From NCBI GenBank assembly GCA_026120185.1, contig JANUWF010001636.1, positions 124,001 to 188,000 of the forward strand: DNA of 64,000 nucleotides, written 5' to 3'. Shown piece by piece: positions 1 to 11,919 of the stretch. Numbering within the stretch: the first letter of the stretch is position 1; every line of letters begins with the position of its first letter. The translations under genes and the position numbers were made by a program. The notes beneath the pieces were generated by a model. The model saw only the letters and a program-made list of their open reading frames with translations. It was not told the origin of the DNA and did not search any database. The stretch comes from Voacanga thouarsii. Taxonomy: Eukaryota > Streptophyta > Magnoliopsida > Gentianales > Apocynaceae.

Positions 1-151
1 GGATGAAAAGGGAGAGGAGCGAAGAGAGGGGAGAAAGGATTAGTGATGGCAGGGGAGCTGTGGCTTATGCACTGTGAGAGTGGGTCCTTCAACGGTGAGG
101 GGAGGAGCTATGAGGGTGGGAGCTTGGTGGTGGAGATGTGTGGTTAGGGTT
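1..151 (-). repeat. Left LTR copy (partial)
   Basis: This stretch matches 3934-4084 with only a few substitutions. It is joined directly to the end of the RNase H region, so its inner part is missing compared with the right copy, which continues for up to about 200 bp more. Confidence 0.7.
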
Positions 152-748
152 ATTTCCTCTCTTGGCTTCCTTTGCCTTGAGGGTTTGAAACTCTTGGTTA
201 TTCCATTGAACATCACCAATCTCTTGCCTCAGCTCAGGCTCCAATCTCAAGTTGCTCAAGCTAATTTTCCTTTCTCTCACTTCTGCCTCTTTCCTTAAAA
301 TTTCTTGTACTATTTGAATCTCTTGCACCCTCAAGTTAGCCATCCTCACCTTCCAACTCAGCGCATCAGCTATCACATTCGCTTTTCCCGGATGGTAGTT
401 AATTGGACACTTGTATTCTTCCAAGAGCTCCATCCACATCCTCTGCCTTAAGTTCAAATCCTTTTGTGTGAATATGTACTTCAAACTCTTATGATCCGTG
501 AAAACTTCATATTCCACTCCATACAAATAGTGTCGCCATTTCTTCAGAGCAAACACTATCGCTGCCAACTCCAAGTCATGCATCAAATAGTTTACCTCGT
601 GCAGCTTCAACTTCCTCGATGCGTAGGTGATAGCTTTTCTATCCTGCATCAACACCGCCCCTAGTCCCTCCGTAGAAGCATCCGTATACAAGGAATAAGC
701 CTTACCTTCTTCAGGTAGGCTCAACACTGAGCTGTCATCAATCTCCAC
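152..748 (-). pseudogene. Ty3/gypsy RNase H, truncated fusion into LTR
   Basis: Visible features are YTDAS with its catalytic aspartate, [22 protein letters not shown] with the acidic residue of the second motif, FTDHKSL, and the terminal IADALS. The arginine or lysine normally after DALS is tryptophan here. Downstream of the linker the frame enters the left LTR copy without any integrase HHCC motif, which marks the deletion junction near position 152. RNase H would normally remove the RNA strand during reverse transcription. Confidence 0.85.
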
Positions 749-1698
749 TTAAGTTCTTGAAAGTTTTTCTCGCACTTATCATTCCAGATGTATGGCACAT
801 CCTTCCTTAGTAATCGGGTCATCGGCGTTGCCAGCGTAGAGAAGTTCTTAATAAAACGGTGGTAATATCCTGCCAATCCAAGTAAACTCCTGATTTCGAT
901 TACGCTCTCTGGTTGCTTCCAATTTGAGACAACCTCGACCTTCGATGGGTCCACTTTGATTCCATCTTTAGATATTACGTGACCAGGGAAGGCCACTGAA
1001 TCCAACCATAACTCGCATTTGCTAAACTTAATATAGAGTTTATGCTCTCTCAATTTCTCTAGTACCAACTTTAAACGTTCCGCATGCTTCTCGGGACTTT
1101 TTGAGTAGATCCGAATATCATCAATGAACACTACTACAAACTTATCTAGGTACGGTTGAAAAACCCTGTGCATAAGGTCTATGAAAACGGCGGGTGCATT
1201 AGTTACTCCGAATAGCATCACCACGAATTCGTAGTGGCCATATCTAGTATTGAAAGCTATCTTGGGAATATCCTTCTCCTTGATTCGCATTTGGTAATAA
1301 CCTTGCCGGAAATCTAACTTAGAAAAGTAACATGAACCTTGCAACTGATCGAACAACTCGTCAATCAAAGGCAAATGGTACTTGTTCTTGATCGTGAGGT
1401 TATTCAGCCCTCTATAGTCTATGCACAATCTCAATGTCCCATCTTTCTTCTTTACGAATAACACCGGGGCTCTCCAAGGTGATGTACTGGGTCTTATGTA
1501 TCCTTGCTTAACCAATTTTTCTAGCTGCTCCTTCAATTCTTTCAATTCTGCGAGTGCCATTTGATAAGGAGTCTTCGACATCAGCTCCGCTCCAGGAACT
1601 AAATCGATGGTAAACTCGATTTCTCGGGAAGGGGGCAGAGAAGTGAGTTCCACCAGAAATACATCCGCGAAATCCTTCACCATCTTAGTGCTCTCCAA
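721..1698 (-). pseudogene. Ty3/gypsy reverse transcriptase
   Basis: A long open stretch covers the RT palm. Seen in order are [63 protein letters not shown] and the catalytic box FIDD followed by IYS. The thumb and connection region ([20 protein letters not shown]) follows. RT copies element RNA to DNA. The frame is lost by about one base near position 735, so RNase H lies in another frame. Short open frames read in the opposite direction here are not supported. Confidence 0.9.
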
Positions 1699-1836
1699 GG
1701 TACATTAATCCTTGGGCTTATTATTTAGATAAGCCAAATATCCTACACAACCATTCTTTAGTATTTTTCGCGCCTTTGCTCCCGCTATCAAGAATTTCAA
1801 CTTCCTCACCTTTCTCCCGTTAAACTCTAATACATC

Positions 1837-2106
1837 TCATCCGAGTCTAATAAATTGCACTGTCTTGGCCTTGCAATCCACTCTTGCTCCATGCTTTGCT
1901 AACCAGTCCATATCCAGAATCAGATCATAGTCGTCGATGGGTAGGATTATGAGATCCTCCTTCAAAATCTCCTTTCCCACCATAATATCACACCCTTGAA
2001 CTACCTTACTTGCATCTCTCTGCCTCCCCAAGGGTGTACTCACTAACATGGTATAAGGTAACTCTACCCCGTTCCAACCCAAATGGCATGCACATTTATC
2101 GTTCAC
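1837..2106 (-). pseudogene. Retroviral-type aspartic protease remnant
   Basis: The end of this piece reads LILDMDWLAKHGARVDC, which corresponds to the conserved C-terminal signature of plant Ty3/gypsy proteases (hydrophobic-GMDWL). The catalytic D[ST]G region is not in this open piece. The same frame continues toward reverse transcriptase but is interrupted by TGA just below 1837 and by TAA near 1707. Confidence 0.7.
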
Positions 2107-2235
2107 ATATGAATGAGTCGATCTGAAGTCTATTAAAGCAGAAATAGAGCGACCTTATATAGAAAGCGTACTTTCAGAATCAGCTCCAACCTCTTCCCGG
2201 TTTAGTGCAAAGATCTTGGCTTTCACTTGAGGCTT

Positions 2236-3217
2236 TTAGATTCCCTCTCCATTTGTCTCAACAGGTGCTCCTCTGACAGCCCCAGCTAGTTGGGTTGCAG
2301 CTCCCTGTCCCATTCTGAGAGGTCTTGGGTGGATGTTCCTCAGATGGTTCGGGTCACCACAGTTGAAACATCTTTTCGTCACTCCCCGTGACCAGCAATC
2401 CCTTTCGGCATGACCTCGCTTCCCGCAATTCCAACACATCAATGCACTTGACATAGGATTTGATGGTACCATCCTGGGCTACTTCCCCTTATTTCCCCAC
2501 TTTATCAGGCTTGTGAGCCGGGGGTCTCATCGGTGGTCGGCTCGGCTGGAATGGCCGATTCATCGACCAGTTTCTATCCTCGTTTTTCGTTCGAATTGCT
2601 GCATCTACAGCGGCCGAATATGCTACCAGAGGAGATGGTGCTAGTGCCCTCCTCAAATCTTACCTGAGACCCTTCACGAATTGACGTGTCTGCTTCTGCT
2701 CGGTATCTACCAGGCACTTACAGTACTTGGATAACTGGGTAAATCGTGCAGCATATTAAGCCATGGTTATTCCTCCTTGCTTGAGAGTCTAGAATTCATC
2801 CTCTCTCTTCTCCACTATCCATCGTGGTATATACTCTACTCGAAAAGCCTCCACGAAATTCTCCCATGTCCAGTCATTATCCTCTCTCTACCAGTCTTCC
2901 TAGACTCATTGCCACCAAGTTCGGGCAGGTCCTCTCAACCTCAATGCAGCGAACTTCACTCTCCTCTTCTCAGTATACTGCAGAGTCGCAAATATATCCT
3001 TCATCTGCTTTATCCACTATTCTGCTTTCTCATCCTGCTCCACCTCTCCCTGAAATGTTGGAGGTTGGAACTTAAGGAACCGTTCCAATGCCTCATCCTC
3101 GCCCCTAGGTGCCTTCTTGTCCACTTTATCCACTTTCTTAGTTAAATTTTGAAGAATGGCACGCATCTTGTCAAAGGCTTGCCCCATAGTCATCTCTCGG
3201 GGTCCTCTTGATGTCAA
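2236..3217 (-). pseudogene. gag remnant with two zinc knuckles
   Basis: Two pieces are visible. The upstream piece (3217-3017) has the capsid-type segment RFLKFQPPTFQGE, typical of plant Ty3/gypsy Gag. The downstream piece (2472-2236) has a CX2CX4HX4C zinc knuckle (CWNCGKRGHAERDC), then a second knuckle in which the last cysteine is histidine (CFNCGDPNHLRNIH). Gag coats the element RNA; the knuckles bind nucleic acid. The two pieces are not in one open frame and the middle is degraded. Confidence 0.75.
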
Positions 3218-3289
3218 CTCTCACTCCTACTCGAATTCCTCTTCCACTTCTGGAGTGGACCGACGCGTCTGCTCGAACTCAAGGGAGAA

Positions 3290-3600
3290 GGCAGGAAGGG
3301 AGGTGGAATTGCAGGAGGGGAGTAAGGAAAAAGGAGAAGAAGACGGGGTCAATAATAGCAGGGGTGAGGAAGGAAGGAAGAAGAAGAAGGGCGGAGGTGA
3401 GGGATGAAGATCTGCAAGGCACAAGAAGGAAGAGGGAAGAAGGAGAAGAGTCGGAGAAGGCAAGAAAAAGAAGGTCGGCAGTGGGAAAAGGGAGAAAGCA
3501 AGGGGGGGAGGTGGAATCGCAGGACGGAAGTAGGGGAAAAATAGAAGAAATAGGGGCAGTAACAGTAGGGATAAGGGAGGAAGAAGAAAAAGTATGGTGG
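3290..3600. repeat. Purine-rich low-complexity tract
   Basis: The plus strand is almost entirely A and G in runs of GGAAG, GAAGAAG and GGAGAAG. Long open frames seen on both strands here are composed of a few residue types and come from the base composition, not from coding. Confidence 0.75.
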
Positions 3601-3719
3601 AGGTGTAGATCTGCAAGGCTTTTTGTCAAGAAATGGTTAATTAGATATAGCTTATGGGATGTAGATGAAATGGGGTTTAGCCACTGGAAAAAATTAACGA
3701 TTAATCCAAGGATTTAGAA

Positions 3720-4290
3720 ATTAAGAGGAAATGGTTGGCAGACATTAAAGGGAAAATATAGGGAGACGACCATGGAAGAGGTGGCAAATCGATGAAGGAT
3801 GGAAAGGGAGAGAAGCAGAAGATGGGAGGCGGCCATGAAAGAGACAGGTGGCAAATCCAAGAGGTATGAAAAGGGAGAGAAGCAGAAGAAAGGGAAAGGT
3901 GGCCATGGAAGAGAGAGATGGCAAATCGAGGAGGGATGAAAAGGGAGAGAAACGAAGAGAGGGGAGAAAGGATTAGTGATGGCAGGGGAGCTGCGACTTA
4001 TGCACTTTGAGAGTGGGTCCTTCAGCGGTGAGGGGAGGAGCTATGAGGGTGGGGGCTTGGTGGTGGAGATGCGTGGTTAGGGTTCGGTTTGAGAGAAGAT
4101 GCTTAGTTTTGATTTAGGGAAGATAATGTAAAGGGTAATTTTGGTATTTTATAAAAAATATTAAAGATTTAATTTTTGACAGTTAAATTAATAACAGTGT
4201 AGTGTTTGAGAGGATGTGTGATATTGATACAATTTTTTCTATAAGGGGCAACTTGGAAATGACAATGTAGCACATGATGTTTCTGTTTTA
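3720..4290 (-). repeat. Right LTR-like region with internal 67-bp repeats
   Basis: This contains the second copy of the direct repeat (3934-4084). Between about 3782 and 3960 there are three imperfect units of about 67-70 bp, each beginning GGCAAATC and containing AAAGGGAGAGAA. The sequence to the right of 4084 is AT-rich and probably contains the 5' end of the LTR, but I could not fix its end. Confidence 0.5.
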
Positions 4291-4677
4291 ATTAGCCCTT
4301 TTTTTCTACTTACAACTCACATTCTGTACAGTGAACTACTTCTAAGTGCGATCCTTGATGTTGGTTTATTTAATGGTTATGGGCCTTGTGGTGGATTGGA
4401 CTCAACAAGCTCTCCATAATAATTTGTCCACGGGTCGCTCCACCTACCAGAACACTTACGTGGAGCTGGCGTCAATCACTTTCTTTCCTCCCATTAGGCC
4501 ACTGTAACACTCCCTCAGAGCTACAGCCCGAACTTTGGAACTTCATAAGGATATTCTTACAGATTTAATCACATAAAAGTAGAACCCCCTTTCCGTTCCA
4601 AGGGTCCAGTGAAACAAGAATCATTGGATTGCGTATGATAAGAAGAGCCTACAAGATTTCTGAGAAATGCATGAATG

Positions 4678-4760
<83 letters not shown>

Positions 4761-5387
4761 TAAGTCCTTGTTAACTCTATTAACTGTTAAATCTTCTAAA
4801 GAAACTAACTATAAGTGAGAATTTAATGTTCATACATGATTGAGATAATAGAATGGAGGGAAAAAGAAAAAGGAAAAACAGTTAAAACAGTTCCTACCAA
4901 CGGAGAACAAGGCAGGGGCTTAAGAACAAAAAAGAGTGCTAACCTTCCCAACTTAGATTCATGTTTTACTGCCTTCTGTTTGCAAAACTTCAGTTTTCTT
5001 CTCCAAAATTCAAAATCTCAAGACTGACATTCTTTTTTTTTTTTTTTTTTTTTGAGACGGTTGCTAAGGAAACTCCAAGACTTTATATACCTGACAACAC
5101 AACAAACCACCTGTAGAACTATTATGGAGTAAAGAATACTGCAGTACAGAAACAACAAATTTCTGAGATTAATTCATTATAAGAATTGTGTCCCTGATTC
5201 CGAGGGACTAGTTGGCTAAAGCAATTGAATAAAGAAGGGGGAAATTGAGGTTGATGAATCAAAACATTCTCAATCCTCTGATTTTCCCCACTAGAACAAA
5301 CAAGTGAGTGCACCAGATGGGCGGGTATTCTAAAGATGAACAAAGTGTCATTGTGTACTGGACCTTCAACTATAACTTTTGCACCAT
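4291..5387. other. Intergenic; TC and TA microsatellites
   Basis: A (TC)n tract of about 43 bp starts near 4679 and is followed by a (TA)n tract to about 4758. A run of T from 5032 to 5053 on the plus strand precedes what may be the 3' untranslated region of the COQ10 gene that ends at 5388. I see no gene. Confidence 0.7.
4679..4758. repeat. Compound TC/TA microsatellite
   Basis: A run of TC dinucleotides is followed by a short break and a run of TA dinucleotides. Confidence 0.95.
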
Positions 5388-8300
5388 CTACTGATAAGAA
5401 TTCTCAAGAACTTGGACTCCAGGTCCATATATTAAACGGCAACGGTCATTGAATGAACTGACTAATCGAGACACCACCTCCTTAAAGAACATGTTTACCA
5501 TCTGTCAAACAGAAGGCAACGAGGTGAGACAAAATGCTGTCAATGACCATCTGACATACAATTAAGTCAGTAAGAAGTAACCAAATAAATCTGCTACCAA
5601 TATTTTACATTCTTCCAGCACTCAGATAGAAAACGTTTGAACAACCATATCTATCCCATTCTAAAAATAAGTTTCTTCAGCACCTGGTATTTCTTGTATC
5701 AGATGCATAATACATCAACTAGGGATGTCCTATACCATGAAAACAACCTCAGGGATAAAGTCGATAGCTGATTTGCCTAAATCATAAAATATGAGTGAAA
5801 ATAAAATCATATTCCAAGCTGACTAACAAAATTTCCGTTTCATTAATCATGAAGGCTCAAAGGATTTTTTAAGAGTCTTACATGTCGATAAAATGGAGAC
5901 TGAAACTTAAAATCAACCAAGAAATGGAGGTTACAAGTTCCTGGCACAGGTCCTGGATCAAATTCCCATACATTTATTAAGTGATCGAAAAGGCTACTTT
6001 CAGATGCAGTCGTCTGCAAGGAAAATAGAACGGTGTTATGAGAACATGACTAAGATACAGGAAACTACACTTTATTCATCACATGAAATAAAAACAACCT
6101 CTTGTCTATCTACGAAAGATTTCCATGTCAATGAAATTAGCAGAAAGACACCAAACATTGAGTATAAAACATTCATTTACCAAACTAAAAAACTAAATTT
6201 TGAACAAAAAAGAAATAACAAGACCAGTAGAATTCATTTGAACCTGCTAGCCTTCATTTATAACATCTTTTTCGTTCTTTTTTCTTTCCACAAGTAGATA
6301 ATTAGAAAATGAAACTATAGTTATCTTCAACATATCAGCTTTCTCCTAGCATCCATATCAGTTTAAATAGCAATTCACCTGATTACCACTGAGGCATTTA
6401 ACTGTCTGCTAAATTCTATCTTGTACAATGCAAAACTGAAACCTGAAGGTAGGATCATTTTTGCATCATCAGTGCAATAAATCTTGAACGCATCTATTCT
6501 CAGTAAATTGTAATCCAACAAGCCTGTTTTATACATTTAGTTATCATGAAATTTACATCCAACTTCATTTTAGTTTTGTTAGAAACTGAAGTAAACACCC
6601 AGATAAACCCATTCACATTTCACTGAGACAGGGTAAAGTTGAAATTTGAAAAAGAGGACAGAGAGACTAAAGTTTAGATGCTTAGACTTGACCTAATTCC
6701 AGCAAACTCATGGAATGAAAAGTGGGAAATACAGGATTATTTTGGGGGAGGCAATAGAATTGACACGTGAAATTTTCAACAATCAGATTACCTATTGTGT
6801 TCAATTTCAAGAAGATTCAAGAAAATTTTGACCCTCTTTAAGCAGGCTTATCTGATTAAGAGGTACCAGATTCAGCGTAGCAAAAGCAAAGAATTTTATA
6901 AGCACCAAATGCTCCACTGATATCCCCCTTAATTCCAAAATGTACATAAAAGATAGATGCCAGCGAGCATAATCAGGTAAAGTTTATAAAGTAAAAGATG
7001 AAACCTCAGAATACAAGTCACAGATACCCAAGAAATTTTGTTACCTTGATATATTTTGATCTGTTTAACTCGACGCGGGATACATAACTTTCAACAAGAA
7101 ATTTAAAACCAATTTCTAGCTCAGCATCAAAAGATCCATCTGGATAATGCCGAATTATTTCAGAACGCTGACACCATGGCAGGAAATCTTCATATAAGTC
7201 AACAGCAGCAACCACAGCAAATAACTGCTCTGGAGAGTATCTAAAATCCATGAAGAAAATCAAGTTCAAAAATCATATGTTCATCAATAAAAATATAGAA
7301 TGTTGCATTCGCATGCAAGTGTTTGCATCAAAGAAATGGAAAAATAAGGAAGTAATAAAGCAGAACAAACTCATACACAGAATCAAGAAGACACTAATCA
7401 ACAAAGGATCTATCAACAGGTGAATAACTTCATAGCTTTTGGAAATATCAGTCAAATCCAGATAAAAGAATTTACATTTCTACACTTACGTGAAAAATGT
7501 AATTTAAGCCTGTACCATTTTTCCCCCTATTCCAGCTAAATTTGTCCTACATCAAATCAAAGACCAAACTGAACTCATGAATGTAAAGAAAGGGCAAAAT
7601 TGAGAAGAAGGAAAATCTGGGAGACTAAAAGATCAGATTTGAACTACTACTGCCACACACAACCTAAACTGCAAGAACTGAAAGTTCCCCATGTCAACAT
7701 TTGCAGTCAAATTGAACTTGAGATAAAGTAAACCATAAGTAAAAATAGAAGCTCCAACCAAAATGAGAACAAAATTGAAGACCATGATCCAATCATTGAC
7801 AGCATGGAACAGTTATTTTGAGAGATTAACATGTCTAAATAATACAGCACTGAGATCCAAGAAACAAGCTCAAATCATTTCAAATGACCACGTACATGTT
7901 ACTCTCCCGATATATAAGAATTCATGTAATCAAATCCGACCGCCAACTTACAAAGATAAGAAATCAAAACTTGGGAAACGGCAGATTGCAGAAGGCAACC
8001 AAAAGTTCACACAACAACAATACACCATTAACAGTTGTTAAGAAAATTACAACCAATAAAAAAAAAAAAAAGAAAGCTTACCCTAATACGCGACGCTCCT
8101 CATGTATTTTGGATAACATACCACCTTCTTCCCCATCACCACAACCCAAAAATCCCCTCCTTTGAATAGCACTACTATCCTGGTTATAATTACTATTATA
8201 ACTGTAACTGTGATTACACACATTCCCAAATCGTAAATATTCGCCGCCAATTTTACGAGCTGATGAAAACGAATTAATACCAGAAATGCTATTTAACCCT

Positions 8301-8431
8301 CGAATCTGAATCAAATTTCCAAATTCCACATTCGCCCCAGGATATCCGCATCTTCTCCATTGCCTGGATACAAATCGACGCCTCGCCAAACGCTGCCCTA
8401 CGGTCTTAGACGTCGATGTAAACCAAGGCAT
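5388..8431 (-). CDS. COQ10: Coenzyme Q-binding protein COQ10, mitochondrial (4 exons)
   Basis: Coding exons are 8431-8082, 7240-7045, 6013-5882 and 5501-5388, all with GT/AG ends and matching phases, giving 263 residues. The protein has an Arg-rich N-terminus without acidic residues at first (MPWFTSTSKTVGQRLARRR), fitting a mitochondrial presequence. From about residue 117 it has a START-like polyketide cyclase domain: YSPEQLFAVVAAVDLYEDFL, PWCQRSEI, DGSFDAELEIGFKFLVESYVSRV, LFDHLINVWEFDPGP and FKFQSPFYRH, ending FFKEVVSRLVSSFNDRC and VQVLE. COQ10 proteins bind ubiquinone in the inner membrane and are needed for its efficient use in respiration. The last exon ends shortly after VQVLE, a normal place for the family. 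The gene looks intact. Family assignment is firm; function is by homology. Confidence 0.93.
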
Positions 8432-8788
8432 TGCTTTCTTTTGATAGTTTAACAGTTGTAAACCCTAGAGAAATCAAACGCTTTCATATAGAGGGTCGGA
8501 TAAGAGCAAAATTGAATTTCTTAACCTAATAAAAATAAGATTAAAGCGAGATTCAGTAAATTTCAAGAAAAATTAAGAGCATAGCTGTGTAGAAATTTGC
8601 TTTCCAAAAAGATACTAAAAATGGAAAGGAAATTGGTACCTCGATTTTGTTCAACTCCTGAATTTATGTGGAAAGGCAAATCAACTGGAGAAAACGTGGA
8701 CCGTAGGGGAGGGGAATATACCGATTGGGTTCGATTCAGTCCTTTCGGACAGCGTTGGATAAATTACAGTGTCATTTCTTATTATTAC
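8432..8788. other. COQ10 upstream region
   Basis: This is the 5' flank of the minus-strand COQ10 gene. It is A/T-rich with no clear TATA box that I would defend, and no repeat was recognised in it. Confidence 0.5.
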
Positions 8789-9383
8789 TAGGGACGGCTA
8801 TTTTGACGCTTAAACGGGTCCGGCCCGACTCAGTTAGGCAAAAAATTTTCCGATTTAGGTGAAAACGGGTTTTTTTTCTCGACTCGCCAATCGTGGACGA
8901 GTTAGAAATAGAGATTGTATGATCTCCGCTCTCGGTCTGACTCTCTTTACATATATATATATATATATATATATATAAATTATATATGTACGTAAATGTA
9001 GATTATATATATATATATAAAATAAAATAAAAAAGAAGAGAAAAAATAAAAAAAGAAATAAATTATAAATTATTAATTTTACTCTTACTAATCTAGTGAT
9101 ATGATAAATACGTGAATTATTAGAAATCACCACAAAAGTTTTCTATATGATTAAAAGATTTTGAATAAAAATATATTAGAGGTAAAAAAAATTATAATTA
9201 TTTTCGGGCCTAAACGGGCCCCCCTTCCCCGTTGGGTGGGGACCGGGGATTATTTTGTCCCCGACGGGTCAGGGGCAGGGATCCCGCTTTTTCCCTTGGC
9301 CGGGACAGGGATACGAGGACATATGCGGGGGTGGGGCCGGAATTTCTAGTCCCCGGTCTGGCCCAACTCCATTGCCATCCCTA
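8789..9383 (-). mobile_element. hAT-like MITE, degraded copy
   Basis: Ends are TAGGGACGGCTAT on the left and ATTGCCATCCCTA on the right, an imperfect terminal inverted repeat. Internal sequence is related, in the opposite orientation, to the element at 39681-40318 (for example CCGATTTAGGTGAAAA, GGGGATTATTTTGTCCCC and the ATATAT core). The copy at 39681 has a clean 8-bp target duplication; this copy does not. Short open frames inside the GC-rich ends do not look coding. Confidence 0.75.
8949..9020. repeat. TA microsatellite
   Basis: Two runs of alternating A and T (8950-8975 and 9006-9020) form the core of the hAT-like MITE. Confidence 0.7.
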
Positions 9384-10921
9384 CTTGCTAGGCCGGAGGC
9401 CCAACCTTTTTTTCGGATGCATAATTTAAAAAAAAAATTAATTCAGGTAATTTTTTGTTTTTTTATGAATATTTTTATAATACCATGTAATTTAGAGATG
9501 ACTTTGAAAATTTTACCATAAATTATTCTATTTGTTTATTATTTTATTGAAATTTTTTTTCATATATGTAAGCTTTTGAGTTATCTTATTGGAATTAAAT
9601 ATTATATAGTTGTCAAACTTTATAATACCTATGCCGGATTGAATAAATTTGACACTTATTACTGAACTAATGAAGTGTAGTTACACCCTTTGCTCTAATT
9701 GGCAGTGGTGTTAAAGTTAATATTAATTTAAATTATTATTATTATTATAAAAAAATTTGTATTATCAGTAGTAAAAAGTGCAAAGCCCTCTCATTCTAAC
9801 CATCTTTCACCAATTGAGCAATGAAAATGCATGAATCGCTAATGAATTTTGGACTGCATGTAAGAATGATCTTTTAACCTGTGCATAGTTAAGCACATTT
9901 ATGGACATTTACACACTGCATTGGTACTTGCAGTGCATTATTTGTTGTCATATTACAACATGAAGTACAAAAGTTTGCTGTTTGCATTGTGTTCAATATT
10001 CAATATGTCTTTAAAGTGAATTTTCTTGCTCACATATTTCATAGCCATGAGTCCTACCCCCAGGCACATAATATATATTGCCTTACATACCTTACTTAGC
10101 TTGTGAAAATTGCCATATGTAAATGAATGATGCATTAAGAGGGTTAAAGGTCAAGAATAGCAAGAATGGCATTACCATTGTAGCAGTACATTTCGCAAAG
10201 AACACAAACACATAAAAAATATATCAAATACTGAAATGAAAAACTTTAAAAAAAAAATCATATATATATCTGTTTTGAAATTTAAACAAAATTTATCATC
10301 TTTTTTTAAATTTTACTCATTAGTTGGTCAATATCCTTTTATGATAACACTATATAGCCAAATCTCTCAAACATCGCCCAAGCAACCAATGTTACCACTA
10401 ACATTCAAAATGAAAATATTTTGCAGTAACAATTTAAATACAAAATTTATTTAATTTCTCAAATTTCCCAATAGATTCACATTTCGGCATTGTAGCTTCA
10501 CCATCATATGTTCAGCATACCAAATATGAAACTACTTTAAATAGAAAATCATGACAAAAGGAAGCAATAACAAAATTACATTTGACTGTATTGAAGAAAT
10601 TGTGTAATGGATGCTCATCAATATCTTAAAACAGAAAATAAGGTACTAAACAATTGAATTACTGCTATGATAAAATTCAGAATTTTAGAGTTCAATACAA
10701 TCAATGAACAAAAAAAGTTTATAATAGAACAAATTTTCCTTACTTTGCAAAAGATGAATCTCAAGTAATCAAAAGTTCTTTTATTTAGCTTTGACAGTCT
10801 AGACACTGTAGTCAAAACTTTACAATGCCACTAAAGGTGAAACCTAGAAGGTGAAACCAACTTATTTACATCAATTTTCAATCAGAAGCAAAGCAAGAAA
10901 TGGAATAAAAAATCACAAACT
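9384..10921. other. AT-rich intergenic DNA
   Basis: I see no protein or RNA gene that I can support. Open frames here are short and low in complexity. A tRNA A-box-like string near 9815-9835 has no matching B box. Confidence 0.6.
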
Positions 10922-11919
10922 TCAAGCAGAGTGTCTCCCTTTCTTCCTCCTTAGTATATGACAGACGAAGGCCTTCTCCAGCTGTTCCACCCTATGCGTT
11001 AATGCATTTAACGTTCTAGTCTGCATTTCATTCCTCTCACATGGTTGACTCATCAGGTTTATCATCTTCTCAATATCCCTCATCATTTTCTCCAGTAATT
11101 CCCAATTCCTTTTGTTATCATCTGTTCCTTCTTTTTCTTCCTCTCCCATTCCTTCAACACGCTTAATTGAGACATCATTTACCTCACCTCCTTGAGTTAA
11201 TATCTCCATTTGACTTGCCTCTATGCTTTCCTCCAAACATTTGTTTACAACAGGATAAGGCTCTTACCTTTCCTCGTCAACACACCTTTCTTCCTCCTTG
11301 ATCCTTGTCTCTAGATCAGCTTCAACCTCAATAATATTGTCAACCATTTCATGCTTAATATAGTTTTCCTCTTCTACCTGTATTTCTGAATGAACTCCAA
11401 ACAGCTTGACTTCACAATTTCCATCAGTGGTTTCCTCAGCACGGCTTTCTTCCTCTCCATGCACCTTCAAGTCACCTCCTACCTCCACTCCTTCACAGTT
11501 GTCAGCAACCAGATTATTTGAATCGGCCACATCCTCCAAAAATTCTCCTTGACCAGCATCTTTGCCCTCTGAGCTCTCTTGAGGTCCATGGTCAACATTT
11601 ACAATAGCAGATTCTTTAATTTGATTACCGTCGTCAACCGAATTTTGTGCGGCGGAGACGGTACTTTCTAGGACTTGAGCTACCATTTCCGCATTCTGTT
11701 CATCATCCTTCAATTCACCTAACATTTGAATTTCATTTTGATCATCGTCTGAAACAATGAACATAATACGCATACTCCCCCAGATCAACAGTAACGAATA
11801 GAATTAGCTAAGGCATGCAAGGTACAAAGGAAACAAAATGAAAGACAAAAAAAAAAATATCGGCTTAATCCTCAACCTGTGGATGTATGAAGCCTTTTAT
11901 TCTTTTTCTTGCAACCCAT
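10922..11919 (-). pseudogene. Acidic coiled-coil protein gene with one premature stop (2 exons)
   Basis: Exon 1 (11919-11877) codes for MGCKKKNKRLHTST, and exon 2 runs from 11748 to 10922; the 128-bp intron has GT/AG ends, a T-rich body and keeps the frame (phase 1). Exon 2 is very acidic (many E and D), then ends in a basic tail after a likely coiled coil: LLEKMMRDIEKMINLM and RNEMQTRTLNALTHRVEQLE. A single TAA at 11264-11266 splits exon 2, and the same frame stays open for about 114 more codons. The stop also overlaps a GTAAGA string, but the next usable AG would give an intron of only about 37 bp, which is too short. The C-terminal heptad segment resembles the tail of some plant BAG-type co-chaperones; that is a weak guess. 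It could be a recent pseudogene or a gene making a shorter protein. Confidence 0.55.

Larger units (their letters stand above)
1..4290 (-). mobile_element. Defective Ty3/gypsy LTR retrotransposon, integrase deleted
   Basis: Read on the minus strand, the order is LTR-like DNA (about 3720-4290), gag, protease, reverse transcriptase and RNase H, which is the Ty3/gypsy order. A 150-bp stretch at 1-151 is nearly identical to 3934-4084, as expected for the two LTRs. No integrase or chromodomain follows RNase H: the coding frame runs straight into the left LTR copy near position 152. The most economical reading is an internal deletion that removed integrase and the start of the 3' LTR. I did not find a clear tRNA primer-binding site. 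Outer boundaries are uncertain because the left end is at the window edge and I could not find a target duplication. The pol frame has stops and a frameshift, so the copy is dead. Confidence 0.85.

Noticed and set aside
3227..3717. Long overlapping open frames on both strands in the purine-rich tract
   Set aside because: Products use only a few residue types (K/E/G/R or L/P/S/F) and arise from AG-rich DNA in the retroelement leader.
4679..4760. CRISPR-like or regulatory repeat
   Set aside because: It is a plain dinucleotide microsatellite; no CRISPR array is expected or seen in this plant DNA.
9161..9521. Plus-strand open frames rich in G, R and P
   Set aside because: They lie within the GC-rich end of a hAT-like MITE and have no domain.
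9800..9850. Possible tRNA gene (A-box-like string on the minus strand)
   Set aside because: No B box, no acceptor stem pairing and no terminator at the right place.
11229..11265. A short intron removing the TAA at 11264
   Set aside because: The only nearby AG would give an intron of about 37 bp, below the usual plant minimum, and would change the frame relation.
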